From contig NZ_CP095390.1 in NCBI RefSeq assembly GCF_023008585.1, forward strand, positions 3,162,001 to 3,226,000: a stretch of 64,000 nucleotides of DNA, given 5' to 3'. A model generated the notes under the pieces. That model was given only the letters and a program-made list of their open reading frames with translations, ran no database searches and was not told the DNA's origin. Origin of the DNA: Natribaculum breve (GTDB lineage: Archaea; Halobacteriota; Halobacteria; Halobacteriales; Natrialbaceae). Below, one piece after another: positions 16,736 through 25,116 of this stretch (position 1 is its first letter; each line of letters begins with the position of its first letter). The translations under genes were made by a program, and so were the position numbers.

Positions 16736-16849
16736 CTACACTTCGTCAGTTACGGCCTCGATCCACGCCCCACAGTTGGGACAGGTTTCACGCTCGAGGT
16801 CGAGTTCGGCCTTACATCGACCACAGAAGACTGGCTCATCGTCGAGCAT
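16736..16849 (-). CDS. 37-residue zinc-ribbon protein
   Basis: An ORF starting MLDDEPVFCGRCKAELDLE, 8 bases after the portal stop. It has two CxxC knuckles (CGRC and CPNC) 11 residues apart, the arrangement of a single zinc ribbon, then a short acidic tail. The coding nature is supported by the cysteine spacing and the position. The role is unknown; zinc micro-proteins are numerous in this provirus. Confidence 0.55.
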   Translation of the reverse strand: MLDDEPVFCGRCKAELDLERETCPNCGAWIEAVTDEV

Positions 16850-16857
16850 GGGTTCCG

Positions 16858-18711
16858 TTATGCCTCGAGAAACGCCTGGACGTCGTTGCGTGTCGGTGCT
16901 GCCCGACCCTGCTGTGGCCAGTCAGATGGCGTGAGTCGTTCGTAGGGGTAGTCCATCCGGATCTCGTAGTAGTGGAAGCGACCGTGACTCGAGGCACTCT
17001 TGAGTTGCTCCCACACCTCCGGTTCGACGAATCGGTAGATGTAGATCGGATCCTGGCCGTCGTCGCGCCTGAATTTGATGTACAGATCGCGAGTCTTGTA
17101 GTCGTACAAGCCACTGCGGAGATTGCTCGAGTCGAACTGCATCATGTCGACCTCTTTCGAGACGTCGATGCTCGAGCGCTCGCCGATCTTCATCCGCTGA
17201 GGCGGCGCGTCGTCGGGACGATCGTCACCCTGATCATCGCCCTCCCCGCCACCGTTACCGCCATCGCCGGCACCTCCAGCACTAGTATCGTCCAGGTTCG
17301 CCAGTAGTTGATCGCCCTCGGGACCCTCGATCGGCTCGAGGTCGACGCCGGTCTCGTTGGCGATCACCTGGCGCGCCTCGTTGACCCGGAGTGTCCCCTG
17401 AGAAGCCTGGATGATCTTCGAGGCGTAGTCGGCGTCGGCCAGTCGCGTATCGACGCCGCGGGTTTTGAACTGGATCGTGTAATCTGTGACACCGAGTGCG
17501 TCGTGGACGGTCTCGTAGAGCAGCTGGGCGAACGCTTCCTGCTTGGGCAGGATCACCGTCTCGATGTAGCCCTTGCGCTGGGCCTGGGCGTCCGTCGAGA
17601 ACGCCCCGCTTTTGATCTGGCCAGCCTCGATCGGCGGCACCTCGTGCGTTTTGAGGAGTTCGTGCTCGTTGCGATCGCGAAAGTCCTGGAACGAGGCGTC
17701 CTCGTTGATGCCGACAGTCAGCGGTTCGACGCGGATCGCGAGGTCGTCGCGATCGTCGTCGAGGTTGATGCTGTCTGCGTTCTCGAGGAGTTTCTCGACC
17801 TCGAGGATGACCGTTCGGTGATCCTCGTCTTTCATCCCGTGGAGGAGGTCGTGGATATCCTGGCGTGCGCCCTGCGTGAGTTCGCCGCCCTCGACGATGA
17901 TCGCGAGCCGCGGGACTGCGTTGTTCTCGAAGAAGTCGATGTTGAAGTCACGGGCAGCGTCGTCGCCCTCGATCGTCGGGATCCCCGGGACGATGTCCGG
18001 TGCCCCATAGTAGGTGTACAGCGGGGAGTGGTTGCGCTTGAAGATGAGTTCGTTCGCTGGGTTCGGAACCGAACGGTCTGTCTGGCCCGTCTCGCGGTCG
18101 ACGAACTGCGGCGGATCGTCGTACCGATCGCCGTAGTTGCCGTAGTAGGTGAGTCGCCCCTTCCGGATCTGGACGTAGCCGGGTTCGTCCTTGCGTCGTC
18201 GGATCGTCATCGCCGGGACGTACGCCAGCCCCGACGGCGTCCCGTCAGTAGTGGTCAGGAGTTCGATCGAGAGCCAGCCGATCGCCTCGTAATCGGTCCA
18301 CGCCATCTCGAGGACGTCTGCCGGCATCGACCGCTCTGAGGAGATGGGCCCGACTTGCCACGTCGAGTCGCTGGAGAACCAGAACTCCTCAGCAATCTCA
18401 CGCTGACTCTCGTCTGGGTCGTCGACGTCCGGGTGCGGGACGATCTCGAGACCGTAGCCGGCGACGTTCCGGGCCTTCGAGAAGACGCACTTGGCGTGGG
18501 TGGTGTTGACCTCAAGGAGTTTCGCCATCTTCGCCGGGTGGAACGGTGGGAGGATCGCCCCACCGCGGATCTTCCCCTTGACGCGCTCCTCGAGTTGCTG
18601 GGTCTCGGTTGCCTTGTCCGCGATCGAGCGTGTGAGCTCGGCGTAGACGCCTTTGGTGTCGACGTCCGATGCAGGCCCGTCGTCTGTCGTGTAGGTGTCG
18701 TCCGTACTCAT
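16858..18711 (-). CDS. Portal protein with C-terminal KTSC domain
   Basis: A 617-residue protein from the ATG at 18,711 (an in-frame GTG lies two codons upstream). Residues about 40-460 are a phage portal of the Q/PBSX type: PAKMAKLLEVNTTHAKCVF, ANELIFKRNHSPLYTYYG, VPRLAIIVEGG and a helical KTHEVPPIEAGQIK stretch. After a Gly/Asp-rich linker, residues about 520-590 match the KTSC domain (SSNLRSGLYDYKTRDLYIKF, then YIYRFVEPEVWEQLKSASS). KTSC domains occur at the C-terminus of some lysyl-tRNA synthetases and in phage proteins, function unknown. The portal forms the DNA-entry ring and docks the terminase encoded just upstream. Confidence 0.85.
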   Translation of the reverse strand: MSTDDTYTTDDGPASDVDTKGVYAELTRSIADKATETQQLEERVKGKIRGGAILPPFHPAKMAKLLEVNTTHAKCVFSKARNVAGYGLEIVPHPDVDDPDESQREIAEEFWFSSDSTWQVGPISSERSMPADVLEMAWTDYEAIGWLSIELLTTTDGTPSGLAYVPAMTIRRRKDEPGYVQIRKGRLTYYGNYGDRYDDPPQFVDRETGQTDRSVPNPANELIFKRNHSPLYTYYGAPDIVPGIPTIEGDDAARDFNIDFFENNAVPRLAIIVEGGELTQGARQDIHDLLHGMKDEDHRTVILEVEKLLENADSINLDDDRDDLAIRVEPLTVGINEDASFQDFRDRNEHELLKTHEVPPIEAGQIKSGAFSTDAQAQRKGYIETVILPKQEAFAQLLYETVHDALGVTDYTIQFKTRGVDTRLADADYASKIIQASQGTLRVNEARQVIANETGVDLEPIEGPEGDQLLANLDDTSAGGAGDGGNGGGEGDDQGDDRPDDAPPQRMKIGERSSIDVSKEVDMMQFDSSNLRSGLYDYKTRDLYIKFRRDDGQDPIYIYRFVEPEVWEQLKSASSHGRFHYYEIRMDYPYERLTPSDWPQQGRAAPTRNDVQAFLEA

Positions 18712-18731
18712 GGTCACAGTCCGTGTGCGAG

Positions 18732-20342
18732 TTAGATGCCGGAAACGCCCGTGTCGGGGTTGTCATCCTCAGTGGCCTCGAGAACCCCCTCGAGGCGACG
18801 GAGTCCCAGTTCGGCCATGTACCACGCCGCGATGAGGTCTGGCGTGTGGCCTGTGAGTTTTCCATCAGAGAGTTCGAGTGAGAGCATCGCCTGAACGAAG
18901 TCCTCAGTCCCGCTGTGGCCACGGTACAACTGTAGGCCACCGTTCTCGACGAGTGTCCGGAGTCGCGGGATGCCGTTCTCCCACGAGTGTTTCTTTCCGG
19001 TCGTCGGGATGCCGGTGACCTTCGCCATCAGCGACGGTGAGAACTCGATCGCGTCGTTCGCGATGTACTGTTGGACGCCGTTGGACTCGATCACGATCAC
19101 CGCCGGGTCGTAGCGCTCGTCCAGGTCGGTCAGTGTCGCCTTGATCTGCGACGGCGGCATCCCTTTCTCGGCGATCGCCTCGAGGAGTGTCCGCCGGCCG
19201 TCGCGACCAACGTGCCACGCGGTGAACGCGATGTTGTCGCCGGTCGGACTCTGTGCCGGGTCGAGCGAGACGATCGTCGCCTCGCCGGTACCGGGCGTGA
19301 GTTGTCTGGGTGGCGACTGGCCGCGGATCGAGCAGCCACCGTCGTCGACGAGCTGGTTGACGTCCACCTCGTCGACGAGGTTGCCCGACGCCCCACGGAT
19401 GACCATGCAGTACTCGCGCCAGAACAGGTGCGAGCTCATCTGCTCGCGTTTCTTCGCGAGGTACTCGGGCCCTCGAGCCTCGGGCCAGAGGACGTGGATC
19501 GTCTCGCCTGAATGCCACGGATCCTCGACCTCGGTGTAGAGATCTTCCGGCGGACGTCGTTCTTCCCAGGTGTCGTCCTCGCGGAACTCCCGGTCCCACT
19601 CCTCGAGGATCGCCGGGTACTCCGTAAAGTCGTAGGCGTCGCGATCGATCAGGTGCGAGTAGATGTCGTCCGGTCGTTTCCGCGTGCCGACGACCGCGGT
19701 CTTCCCAGAGTCTTTGACCATCGGGACGGTGACGCCCTCGATCCACTGGAGGATGTTCTCGGTCTCGCCGTCGCCGTGTTCTTTGATGACGTCGTCGAGG
19801 ACGAGCAAGTGGGAGCGGTCGCCCTCGATCGCCCCGAAGAGCCAGCCGGCGTAGAGCATCGAGCCGTTCTGGAACTCCTTGGCTTCCTTGGTGTCTTGGA
19901 CGGGGTCGCTGTTCAGGTTGACCAGCCACGGGTTCCGGTCGACCATCTTCCAGAACTCTGTGTCGGCTTTCTTGTGTGCCTGGCCCTGCGTGTTGGTGAT
20001 CCAGTGGGCCCGGAAGCCGTCGATGTACTCGAGGCAGGCGATCAGATAGCCGAGGGTGAACGTCGTCTTGAGGGCGTCACGGTGAGCGAGCATCCCGATG
20101 TTTCCGTCGCCGGCGAACTTCTCTGCCCAGTGGACGTGGACGTCGCCGATCGGGACGTGTGGATCCCGCTCGGCTGCCATGTAGCCCTCAGTGAGTCGGT
20201 TGAAGTAGACGTCCCACGGACAGCCGTCGAACGGATTGAGGATCTCGCGTTGGGTAGCTGGATCCTCCATCGATCGCCAGATCCGCTCGGCCTGCGCCTC
20301 CGGATCGAGATCGTGCATCTCCGAGAGTGGCTTAGTTGTCAT
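18732..20342 (-). CDS. Terminase large subunit
   Basis: A 536-residue DNA-packaging motor. The N-terminal ATPase has a deviant Walker A around HRDALKTTFTLGYL (about residue 87) and Walker B LLVLDDVIKE (about residue 180). The C-terminal RNase H-like nuclease has VSLDPAQSPTGDN (first Asp), VIVIESNGVQQYI and HTPDLIAAW (last Asp). The length is normal. It overlaps the small subunit by 11 bases and precedes the portal gene, as usual. It would bind the portal and translocate viral DNA into the head. Confidence 0.88.
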   Translation of the reverse strand: MTTKPLSEMHDLDPEAQAERIWRSMEDPATQREILNPFDGCPWDVYFNRLTEGYMAAERDPHVPIGDVHVHWAEKFAGDGNIGMLAHRDALKTTFTLGYLIACLEYIDGFRAHWITNTQGQAHKKADTEFWKMVDRNPWLVNLNSDPVQDTKEAKEFQNGSMLYAGWLFGAIEGDRSHLLVLDDVIKEHGDGETENILQWIEGVTVPMVKDSGKTAVVGTRKRPDDIYSHLIDRDAYDFTEYPAILEEWDREFREDDTWEERRPPEDLYTEVEDPWHSGETIHVLWPEARGPEYLAKKREQMSSHLFWREYCMVIRGASGNLVDEVDVNQLVDDGGCSIRGQSPPRQLTPGTGEATIVSLDPAQSPTGDNIAFTAWHVGRDGRRTLLEAIAEKGMPPSQIKATLTDLDERYDPAVIVIESNGVQQYIANDAIEFSPSLMAKVTGIPTTGKKHSWENGIPRLRTLVENGGLQLYRGHSGTEDFVQAMLSLELSDGKLTGHTPDLIAAWYMAELGLRRLEGVLEATEDDNPDTGVSGI

Positions 20343-21066
20343 CGTCGCCCTCCTGCTCGTAGCGCTTCTGCAGCACTTCCCGAGCGATCTCCTTGGTGTC
20401 CTCGTCGAGGCCGACCGACGTCTCCGTCTCGAGTGAGCCCTCGACCTCGAGGCGATCCTTGTAGACGCCGAGGACGTCGCCTTTCGCCTGGAGGTGTTTG
20501 GACTGTTCCTGGCGGGCCATCGACTGGCCCTCGAGGTTTGGCTGGTCCCGCCGGAGGCCGTCGAACTCTTTCGTGTACTTCGGCGAGCCGTCGACCTCGC
20601 GCAGCGGGTAGGACTCGCCAGGATGGACGGACGTCGTCTGGTCCTCGAGGAAGCGGATGATGACGTCGCGCTCTTCGGCCCACTCTGGCCAGTCGTCGTC
20701 GTCGGGTTCGACGATCTCCCACGCCGGCCACGTCAGCGGGTCCACTCGGTCGTTCGAGACGGTTTCGGTCTTCGGGACGACCCGGACGATCGGGTCGTCC
20801 TTCAGCGCCTTCGATTCGGCCTCTCGAGCACGCTGGTACATCCGCTCCTCGCGCTCGGCGATCTGCAGGCGTGTGTTCGCGTGTTCCTGCTCGATCATCT
20901 CGACGACCTCGTCAGCGGGCTCCTCGTTGAGGTAGCCGCGGATGGTCGACCGAGCGTAGGAGCCGATCCCCTCGTCTTCGAAGCGCTCCTGGATCTCCTC
21001 GACCGAGAGGTTGTCCAGGTAGTGCCACTTGAGGGCGAGAGTAACGCGGCGTTGTTTCGTGCTCAT
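20332..21066 (-). CDS. Terminase small subunit
   Basis: A 244-residue protein starting MSTKQRRVTLALKWHYLDN. The first 50 residues form a helix-turn-helix (LSVEEIQERFEDEGIG then YARSTIRGYLNE), as expected for recognition of viral DNA; residues 55-95 are a long charged helix. It directly precedes and overlaps the large terminase gene. A TATA-like box lies 37-46 bases upstream, so it probably heads the late operon. Confidence 0.7.
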   Translation of the reverse strand: MSTKQRRVTLALKWHYLDNLSVEEIQERFEDEGIGSYARSTIRGYLNEEPADEVVEMIEQEHANTRLQIAEREERMYQRAREAESKALKDDPIVRVVPKTETVSNDRVDPLTWPAWEIVEPDDDDWPEWAEERDVIIRFLEDQTTSVHPGESYPLREVDGSPKYTKEFDGLRRDQPNLEGQSMARQEQSKHLQAKGDVLGVYKDRLEVEGSLETETSVGLDEDTKEIAREVLQKRYEQEGDDDN

Positions 21067-21102
21067 AGAGTCTCTAAAGCGTTCTGCAGCGTCGACAGAT
21101 GG

Positions 21103-21112
21103 TATATACTTT
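21103..21112 (-). promoter_or_regulatory. TATA-box candidate for the late (morphogenesis) operon
   Basis: On the minus strand, the sequence AAGTATATAC lies 37-46 bases upstream of the terminase small-subunit ATG. With the archaeal rule that transcription starts about 26 bases after the TATA box, a leader of roughly 15 bases would result. It is the clearest AT-rich promoter element between the small early genes and the terminase. Confidence 0.5.
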
Positions 21113-21123
21113 AAGTAGGCCAG

Positions 21124-21300
21124 TTAGTCCGTCAGACCGAACGGGACGTCACGGCGGCCGTCGCGATCGTGGTCGGTAAGCATCCCAGTCGCCCGGGCGC
21201 AGTTGATGCACACGGGGTCGCCCTGGAGCGTGCGAACGTCGGGATCGAGTAGGTCGCCCTCGAGACAGTCCTCCGCAGCGCCACTCGAGCAGGTCCACAT
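21124..21300 (-). CDS. Small cysteine protein, possible zinc ribbon
   Basis: A 58-residue protein from the ATG at 21,300 (MWTCSSGAAEDCLEGDLL). Cysteines at residues 4 and 12 and a CINC knuckle further on could bind one zinc ion. It overlaps no neighbour and follows the preceding stop by two bases. No family is recognised. Confidence 0.5.
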   Translation of the reverse strand: MWTCSSGAAEDCLEGDLLDPDVRTLQGDPVCINCARATGMLTDHDRDGRRDVPFGLTD

Positions 21301-21302
21301 GG

Positions 21303-21557
21303 TCAGTCCACCCACCGGATTTCGGTGCGACCCTCGTGGCCGTGAATCTCTTCGGTCGCTTCGACACCATCTGGTGCTGGCTTGAACGCACACCCATTCG
21401 AGTCCGTCTCAAGATCGCCGTTCTCGGCGTTTCGCCACTGCATATGAACGGCACCGTCCGGATAGGCGACGCCGGTCGCGACGACGCCTGTTCCAGAGAC
21501 GCCGGAGTAGTCGTCGGTCCGAACGAGCTCGAAGCGTCGCGGGTAGTGGTCCGCCAT
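21303..21557 (-). CDS. Small beta-rich protein of unknown role
   Basis: An 84-residue protein from the ATG at 21,557 (MADHYPRRFELVRTDDYSG). It looks beta-rich with WRNAENGDLETDSNG in the middle and an acidic C-terminus. It sits in a block of small genes just upstream of the terminase promoter. I do not recognise it. Confidence 0.5.
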   Translation of the reverse strand: MADHYPRRFELVRTDDYSGVSGTGVVATGVAYPDGAVHMQWRNAENGDLETDSNGCAFKPAPDGVEATEEIHGHEGRTEIRWVD

Positions 21558-21559
21558 GG

Positions 21560-21772
21560 TCAGTCCTCTGAGTCCGATCCCGAGTCCGACGCGTCGGCTG
21601 TAGAACCCTCGTTGGCGATCCGGTACTCGAGGAACTCGGGGCCGGCGAGGATGACGCCGATGATCGTGAGTGCCGTCATCGGATCCGCGCCCTGTTGCAT
21701 CGCGTAGATCCCAGCAGCGACGCCGGCGAGTTGGGTCGTCGCCTTGATCGTCTTGTAGACGGCGAGCGTCAT
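21560..21772 (-). CDS. Small two-helix membrane protein, holin-like in size
   Basis: A 70-residue protein from the ATG at 21,772 (MTLAVYKTIKATTQL). Two hydrophobic segments lie at residues about 12-25 and 34-48, followed by an acidic Ser/Asp tail. A longer start at 21,868 would add a His-rich 32-residue extension (MATTPHSHSHTHRP) and would sit 5 bases after the upstream stop, so the true start is uncertain. Size and topology recall holins, but the archaeal lysis mechanism of such viruses is not known. Confidence 0.5.
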   Translation of the reverse strand: MTLAVYKTIKATTQLAGVAAGIYAMQQGADPMTALTIIGVILAGPEFLEYRIANEGSTADASDSGSDSED

Positions 21773-21873
21773 GTGGAACCGCCTCGCGACGGCGTGGTTG
21801 CAGTGTTTGATCGAATCGCGATTCGTCGGTCGGTGCGTATGAGAGTGAGAGTGTGGTGTCGTAGCCATGGCAT

Positions 21874-22515
21874 CTATCGGGTTTGTGAAGCGGAGTGGGC
21901 GGCTGTCTCGACGTCGTCCGTCGCGACGTCCTCGAGGCGGTCGGCCAGGCCGAGGTCGTACGCCGCGAACGCGACGCCAACCTCGACGTCCATCGACGCG
22001 GCCGTGTAGTGGTCCCGCCAGAGATCGGGGCGGAACGACGTCGCCTCCTCGTGTGCGTACACCGCCGTTCGCGGCCCGACAGGACTCGAGCGGTCGACTA
22101 ACCGGACGTGAACCTGTCTCGGTCGCAGGAACTCCGGCGCACCAGGCCACGGCTTGGGGCCGTGATACCAGGCGAGTGAGGCCACCTCGGGCGTGCCGTC
22201 CGGCGTCGTCGCGAACGAGGCGAGCGGGTTGTAGTAGTAGCCCTGCTCGAGGAGGTCGTCGCGGACGTCTCGCCAGTTGCGCTCGAGGGTGCCGACGTAC
22301 TCGGCGTCGGAAAGGCGGGTCTCGGCGTAGAGGTCCTCGTCGTGGCGTTGGAACAGCCGGTGCAGCAGCGGGACGACGAGTCGGCGGATCGGCGACCAGA
22401 ACCAGCCACGGTCGCGGAAGTACTGTTCGCCGACGTAGACGCGGCCGGCGACGAGCAGGGCGACGATCGCGACGCCGGCCCAGTAGATGGTCTCGTCGGG
22501 GAGTGTCTCGAGCAT
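21874..22515 (-). CDS. Membrane-anchored protein of unknown function
   Basis: A 213-residue protein with one N-terminal transmembrane helix (about residues 9-27, IYWAGVAIVALLVAG) followed by a soluble domain containing FWSPIRRLVVPLLHRLFQRH and WRDHYTAASMDVEVGVAFA. It is the first gene after a 232-base non-coding gap (22,516-22,747) in which I see no gene or clear promoter. Its partner may be the small membrane protein downstream. Function unknown. Confidence 0.55.
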   Translation of the reverse strand: MLETLPDETIYWAGVAIVALLVAGRVYVGEQYFRDRGWFWSPIRRLVVPLLHRLFQRHDEDLYAETRLSDAEYVGTLERNWRDVRDDLLEQGYYYNPLASFATTPDGTPEVASLAWYHGPKPWPGAPEFLRPRQVHVRLVDRSSPVGPRTAVYAHEEATSFRPDLWRDHYTAASMDVEVGVAFAAYDLGLADRLEDVATDDVETAAHSASQTR

Positions 22516-22747
22516 GGTGTGTCAGTGTATGGAAACGAAACAGCGGTGCGTCAGGTCCCGTTGTGGGAGGCCTTCCCGGCCAATCCCGACGCGGTATCGA
22601 CGGGCGGGAGATGAGTCCGAAGATCGGGAGTTGACGACGATCGACTTGTGGGTGGAGTGTGGTTCGAAGCGCGCGAGGCCCGTCGAGTGCGATTCGAGCG
22701 GTGCAGATGGTACCCTCAGTCCAGTGGGGTGGGAGCGACACTGGACC

Positions 22748-22930
22748 TCATCGGGGTCGCACGTGCGTCCGGCCGGTCGCGATCCGCGTGCCGTTGGCGT
22801 CGACGACGATCTCCTCGAGGGAGTCGTTGAACGAGGGCCGCCAGCGGATGTCGTCGACGACGCCGTCGACGGTGCGGCCGGCGAAGCGAACTGCGACCGG
22901 TTGGCCAGGCTCGAGGGGCTGGACCGTCAC
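22748..22930 (-). CDS. Small beta-barrel-like protein
   Basis: A 60-residue protein from a GTG start overlapping the preceding stop (GTGA). It reads MTVQPLEPGQPVAVRFAG, then RTVDGVVDDI, a pattern of a small beta-barrel (Sm- or SH3-like). It is the last gene of the early operon before a non-coding gap. No family assigned. Confidence 0.5.
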   Translation of the reverse strand: MTVQPLEPGQPVAVRFAGRTVDGVVDDIRWRPSFNDSLEEIVVDANGTRIATGRTHVRPR

Positions 22931-23553
22931 GGGACGATCGCAACCTCCGTGGGTTTGAGTCCCACACCGCGCTCGTCGAACGCTCGGTTGTAGACGGCAG
23001 CGACCTTGCGCTGGATCTCGTGTGCGAGGTAGCGGTTCGTCCCGTCACACTTGTTGAGACACTTCGGGAGCATCCCTCGCGGTGCCTCGAGCCACGACAG
23101 CGTGCCGCCACAGTGTGGGCAGACGACGTCGGCGTAGTTGCGCATCCAGTCGGCCGGGTCGCCCTCGCGATCGAGGCGCTCGGCCAGGGCGAACCAGATC
23201 CACTCGTCGCGTGTGGTCGCCTCGCCGTCGACGTCAGCCTTGAGTTGGCGGAGATAGAGTGCAACCCGTCGATAGAGTGCGTTGACGCGCTCGTCATCCA
23301 CCCACGTGGTGCCGAACTCGCGTTCGTGGCATTCTCGAAAGCGGCTCATCAACGCGATCGTGCTCGAGCAGGTCGCGCCCGTCGTGAGGACGTACGAGTC
23401 CTCGCCATACGCGTTGTCGTTGGTTGGGTAGCGGAGCTCGCGGCCGGTCTCGGTGACGACGGTGTCCTCCGAGAGAGTCGAGCCGCTCTCTGGGCAGAAG
23501 GCATGAGTTCCGTGCATGAAGAAGACACTCTCCGCTGGTCGCCCCCGGGTCAT
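22927..23553 (-). CDS. Zinc-finger protein of unknown function
   Basis: A 208-residue protein if translation starts at the ATG at 23,553; a GTG at 23,571 and an ATG at 23,517 (MHGTHAFCPESGS) are alternatives. Cysteines near the N-terminus (FCPESGS) and a CPHCGG...CLNKC pair around residues 145-170 suggest zinc binding, and the middle is helical. It follows a promoter with a 7-bp inverted repeat, so it may be regulated separately. No enzyme motif is visible. Confidence 0.55.
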   Translation of the reverse strand: MTRGRPAESVFFMHGTHAFCPESGSTLSEDTVVTETGRELRYPTNDNAYGEDSYVLTTGATCSSTIALMSRFRECHEREFGTTWVDDERVNALYRRVALYLRQLKADVDGEATTRDEWIWFALAERLDREGDPADWMRNYADVVCPHCGGTLSWLEAPRGMLPKCLNKCDGTNRYLAHEIQRKVAAVYNRAFDERGVGLKPTEVAIVP

Positions 23554-23573
23554 CCGCCACGGTGGCGTCACCA

Positions 23574-23617
23574 GTTCGGGCTTATCAGTATGAAAGGTGA
23601 CCCGAACGCTTAAAACC
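23574..23617 (-). promoter_or_regulatory. Promoter with operator-like inverted repeat
   Basis: The perfect inverted repeat GTTCGGG (23,574-23,580) and CCCGAAC (23,601-23,607) with a 20-base spacer lies immediately downstream of a TATA-like GGTTTTAAG (minus strand, about 23,609-23,617). A repressor bound there would block transcription of the zinc-finger gene ending at 22,927. The neighbouring winged-helix protein is a candidate regulator; this is inference. Confidence 0.4.
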
Positions 23618-23642
23618 GGAAGATAGCAGCGCCGTGGAACTG

Positions 23643-23870
23643 TTATTTGAGATGATATGGACGGTAGCGGGCGTCGTCCGACCGCGTTGTCTGTGTGACG
23701 ACGTCGGCCTCGCGCAGTTGGTCCAGGGCGTACCGGAGGCCAGCGTCCGAGAGGCCGGTGCGCTCGAGGAGTTCTGTGAACGTGATCGGTTCCTCGTGTT
23801 CGATCGTCCGATAGACGAGTCGTGCCGACGTCGATGTGTCGCGAAGTTCCGTGGGAAGTTGCTCAGTCAT
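23643..23870 (-). CDS. Winged-helix regulator (MarR/ArsR-like fold)
   Basis: A 75-residue protein from the ATG at 23,870 (MTEQLPTELRDTSTSARLVY). It is a compact winged helix: helix ITFTELLERTGLSDAGLRYA as the recognition unit, then LREADVVTQ and a short wing ending YRPYHLK. The start carries the same TGATCGCGATG module as two upstream genes. Probably a transcriptional regulator of the virus; the target is unknown. Confidence 0.6.
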   Translation of the reverse strand: MTEQLPTELRDTSTSARLVYRTIEHEEPITFTELLERTGLSDAGLRYALDQLREADVVTQTTRSDDARYRPYHLK

Positions 23871-24045
23871 CGCGATCAGCTCCGTTGTAGTATGATGCGG
23901 ATCCGATCCCGCCCTTCGGAAGGCCTTCCGGTCGGTTTGGACAGCGGATTTTGTGACCGTACTCGGTCCCGTCGGTCCCGCGTGTGCACCGGGCACCACA
24001 GATAGAGCAGCGGAACTCGCGGGATTTCTCCGTGCCGTAGCTCAC
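23863..24045 (-). CDS. 60-residue zinc-ribbon protein
   Basis: GTG start overlapping the upstream stop (GTGA). The sequence has CSICGARC near residue 13 and CPNRP near residue 35, giving a probable zinc site, with a basic central part that could touch nucleic acid. It overlaps the winged-helix gene by 8 bases. No known family. Confidence 0.55.
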   Translation of the reverse strand: MSYGTEKSREFRCSICGARCTRGTDGTEYGHKIRCPNRPEGLPKGGIGSASYYNGADRDD

Positions 24046-24305
24046 GAGTCGTCACCCCTGATCGGTTCGGACGGGATCGCGGACGCCTCGACGTCGATCC
24101 CGCGCATCTCTCGTTCGACGTACTCCTCGAGCATCCCCCGGCGTTCGAGATCGGCGGCCTTCTCCGAAAGGCACCACTCGGCGCCGCCGTCGTCGGTGAG
24201 GCGGGCGTCGTAGAGGCCGAGTTGCCAGCCCTCGAGGAGCATGTCGCCGATTCTCGACTCCTCCGTGTCGGCGAGGATCGCCTCGTGGAGATCCCTGTCA
24301 GGCAT
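24042..24305 (-). CDS. Early viral protein of unknown function
   Basis: An 87-residue helical, acidic protein from the ATG at 24,305 (MPDRDLHEAILADTEESRIG). It contains GWQLGLYDARLTDDGGAEWC. The start is preceded by GGTGATCGCG and overlaps the end of the previous gene. No motif recognised. Confidence 0.5.
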   Translation of the reverse strand: MPDRDLHEAILADTEESRIGDMLLEGWQLGLYDARLTDDGGAEWCLSEKAADLERRGMLEEYVEREMRGIDVEASAIPSEPIRGDDS

Positions 24306-24516
24306 CGCGATCACCTTCCACCGCCAGGTCAAGACGGACGGTCACGTCCGGGCCAAGAAGATCGTCCAGGTCTGGCGCGTGATCGTCGCAGATCGTGTAT
24401 CCGTTCGGGTAGGCTGCCGATGCCGGGACGAGTTTAGTTTCGTCGCAACCGTCGTAGCGGCACTCGGCCTCGACGTAGTCTGGATGGATCTCGAGGATGT
24501 CGACGTAGTCACGCAT
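24298..24516 (-). CDS. Small protein with Cys/His cluster
   Basis: A 72-residue protein from the ATG at 24,516 (MRDYVDILEIHPDYVEAECR). The pattern CRYDGC near residue 20 and CDDH near residue 46 could form one zinc site. The start uses the repeated GGTGATCGCGATG module and overlaps the previous stop. The C-terminus is acidic. Confidence 0.5.
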   Translation of the reverse strand: MRDYVDILEIHPDYVEAECRYDGCDETKLVPASAAYPNGYTICDDHAPDLDDLLGPDVTVRLDLAVEGDRDA

Positions 24517-24901
24517 CGCGATCACCCCGCCCGGCGTCGATCGCGACGACGCCCTCTGGCTCGAGGATCGTCATGTCCAGGCGGACGGCGTCCGACCGGC
24601 AGATGACCGCTTCGGGGCTGCCGCCGCAGGTCGTGACCGTGACCATGTCGTCGAACGGGCGGAACTCCTCGTGGCCTGTCGGAACCGCCGGGCCCTCGAT
24701 CTCGACCCATCCACGCGGGATCTCGCAGGCCAGGTCGAGGGCGATGACGAGACAGCCGTCGCGACTGTCGTTGCCCAGCTGCTCGAAGCGATCGCGGGCC
24801 TCGAACAGTGTCTCTATCGACGGCGGGCCCTGGACGGTCGGGACGTCGTCGTGCTCGAGGGCGTTCTGCCAGAGTTCGTGCGTGTCCTCGAAGACGGTCA
24901 T
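24509..24901 (-). CDS. Early viral protein of unknown function
   Basis: A 130-residue acidic protein starting MTVFEDTHELWQNALEHDDV. The N-terminus is helical and the rest is mixed alpha/beta with three scattered cysteines. It is coupled by ATGA to its upstream neighbour. No family is recognised. Confidence 0.5.
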   Translation of the reverse strand: MTVFEDTHELWQNALEHDDVPTVQGPPSIETLFEARDRFEQLGNDSRDGCLVIALDLACEIPRGWVEIEGPAVPTGHEEFRPFDDMVTVTTCGGSPEAVICRSDAVRLDMTILEPEGVVAIDAGRGDRDA

Positions 24902-25116
24902 GCTGATCCCTCCGCGAAGTCTCTGAGTTCGAGTTGTTCATCCCGTTCGTCGAACCGGCACTCGGGATAGTGAGCCAGCAGCGTCTCGTCGACGGCCGTC
25001 CAGAAGTCACACTTGTGGGGCTCGATCTGTTGCCACATTCGGGCCCGGGCCAGTGCCTCCTGGACGCGGCGGCTCTCTTCCTGATCCCAGTCGTCTCGCT
25101 CGACGAGACGGTTCAT
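24898..25116 (-). CDS. Small helical protein of unknown function
   Basis: A 72-residue protein starting MNRLVERDDWDQEESRRVQ, largely helical and charged. It is coupled at both ends by ATGA overlaps. No family is recognised. Confidence 0.45.
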   Translation of the reverse strand: MNRLVERDDWDQEESRRVQEALARARMWQQIEPHKCDFWTAVDETLLAHYPECRFDERDEQLELRDFAEGSA

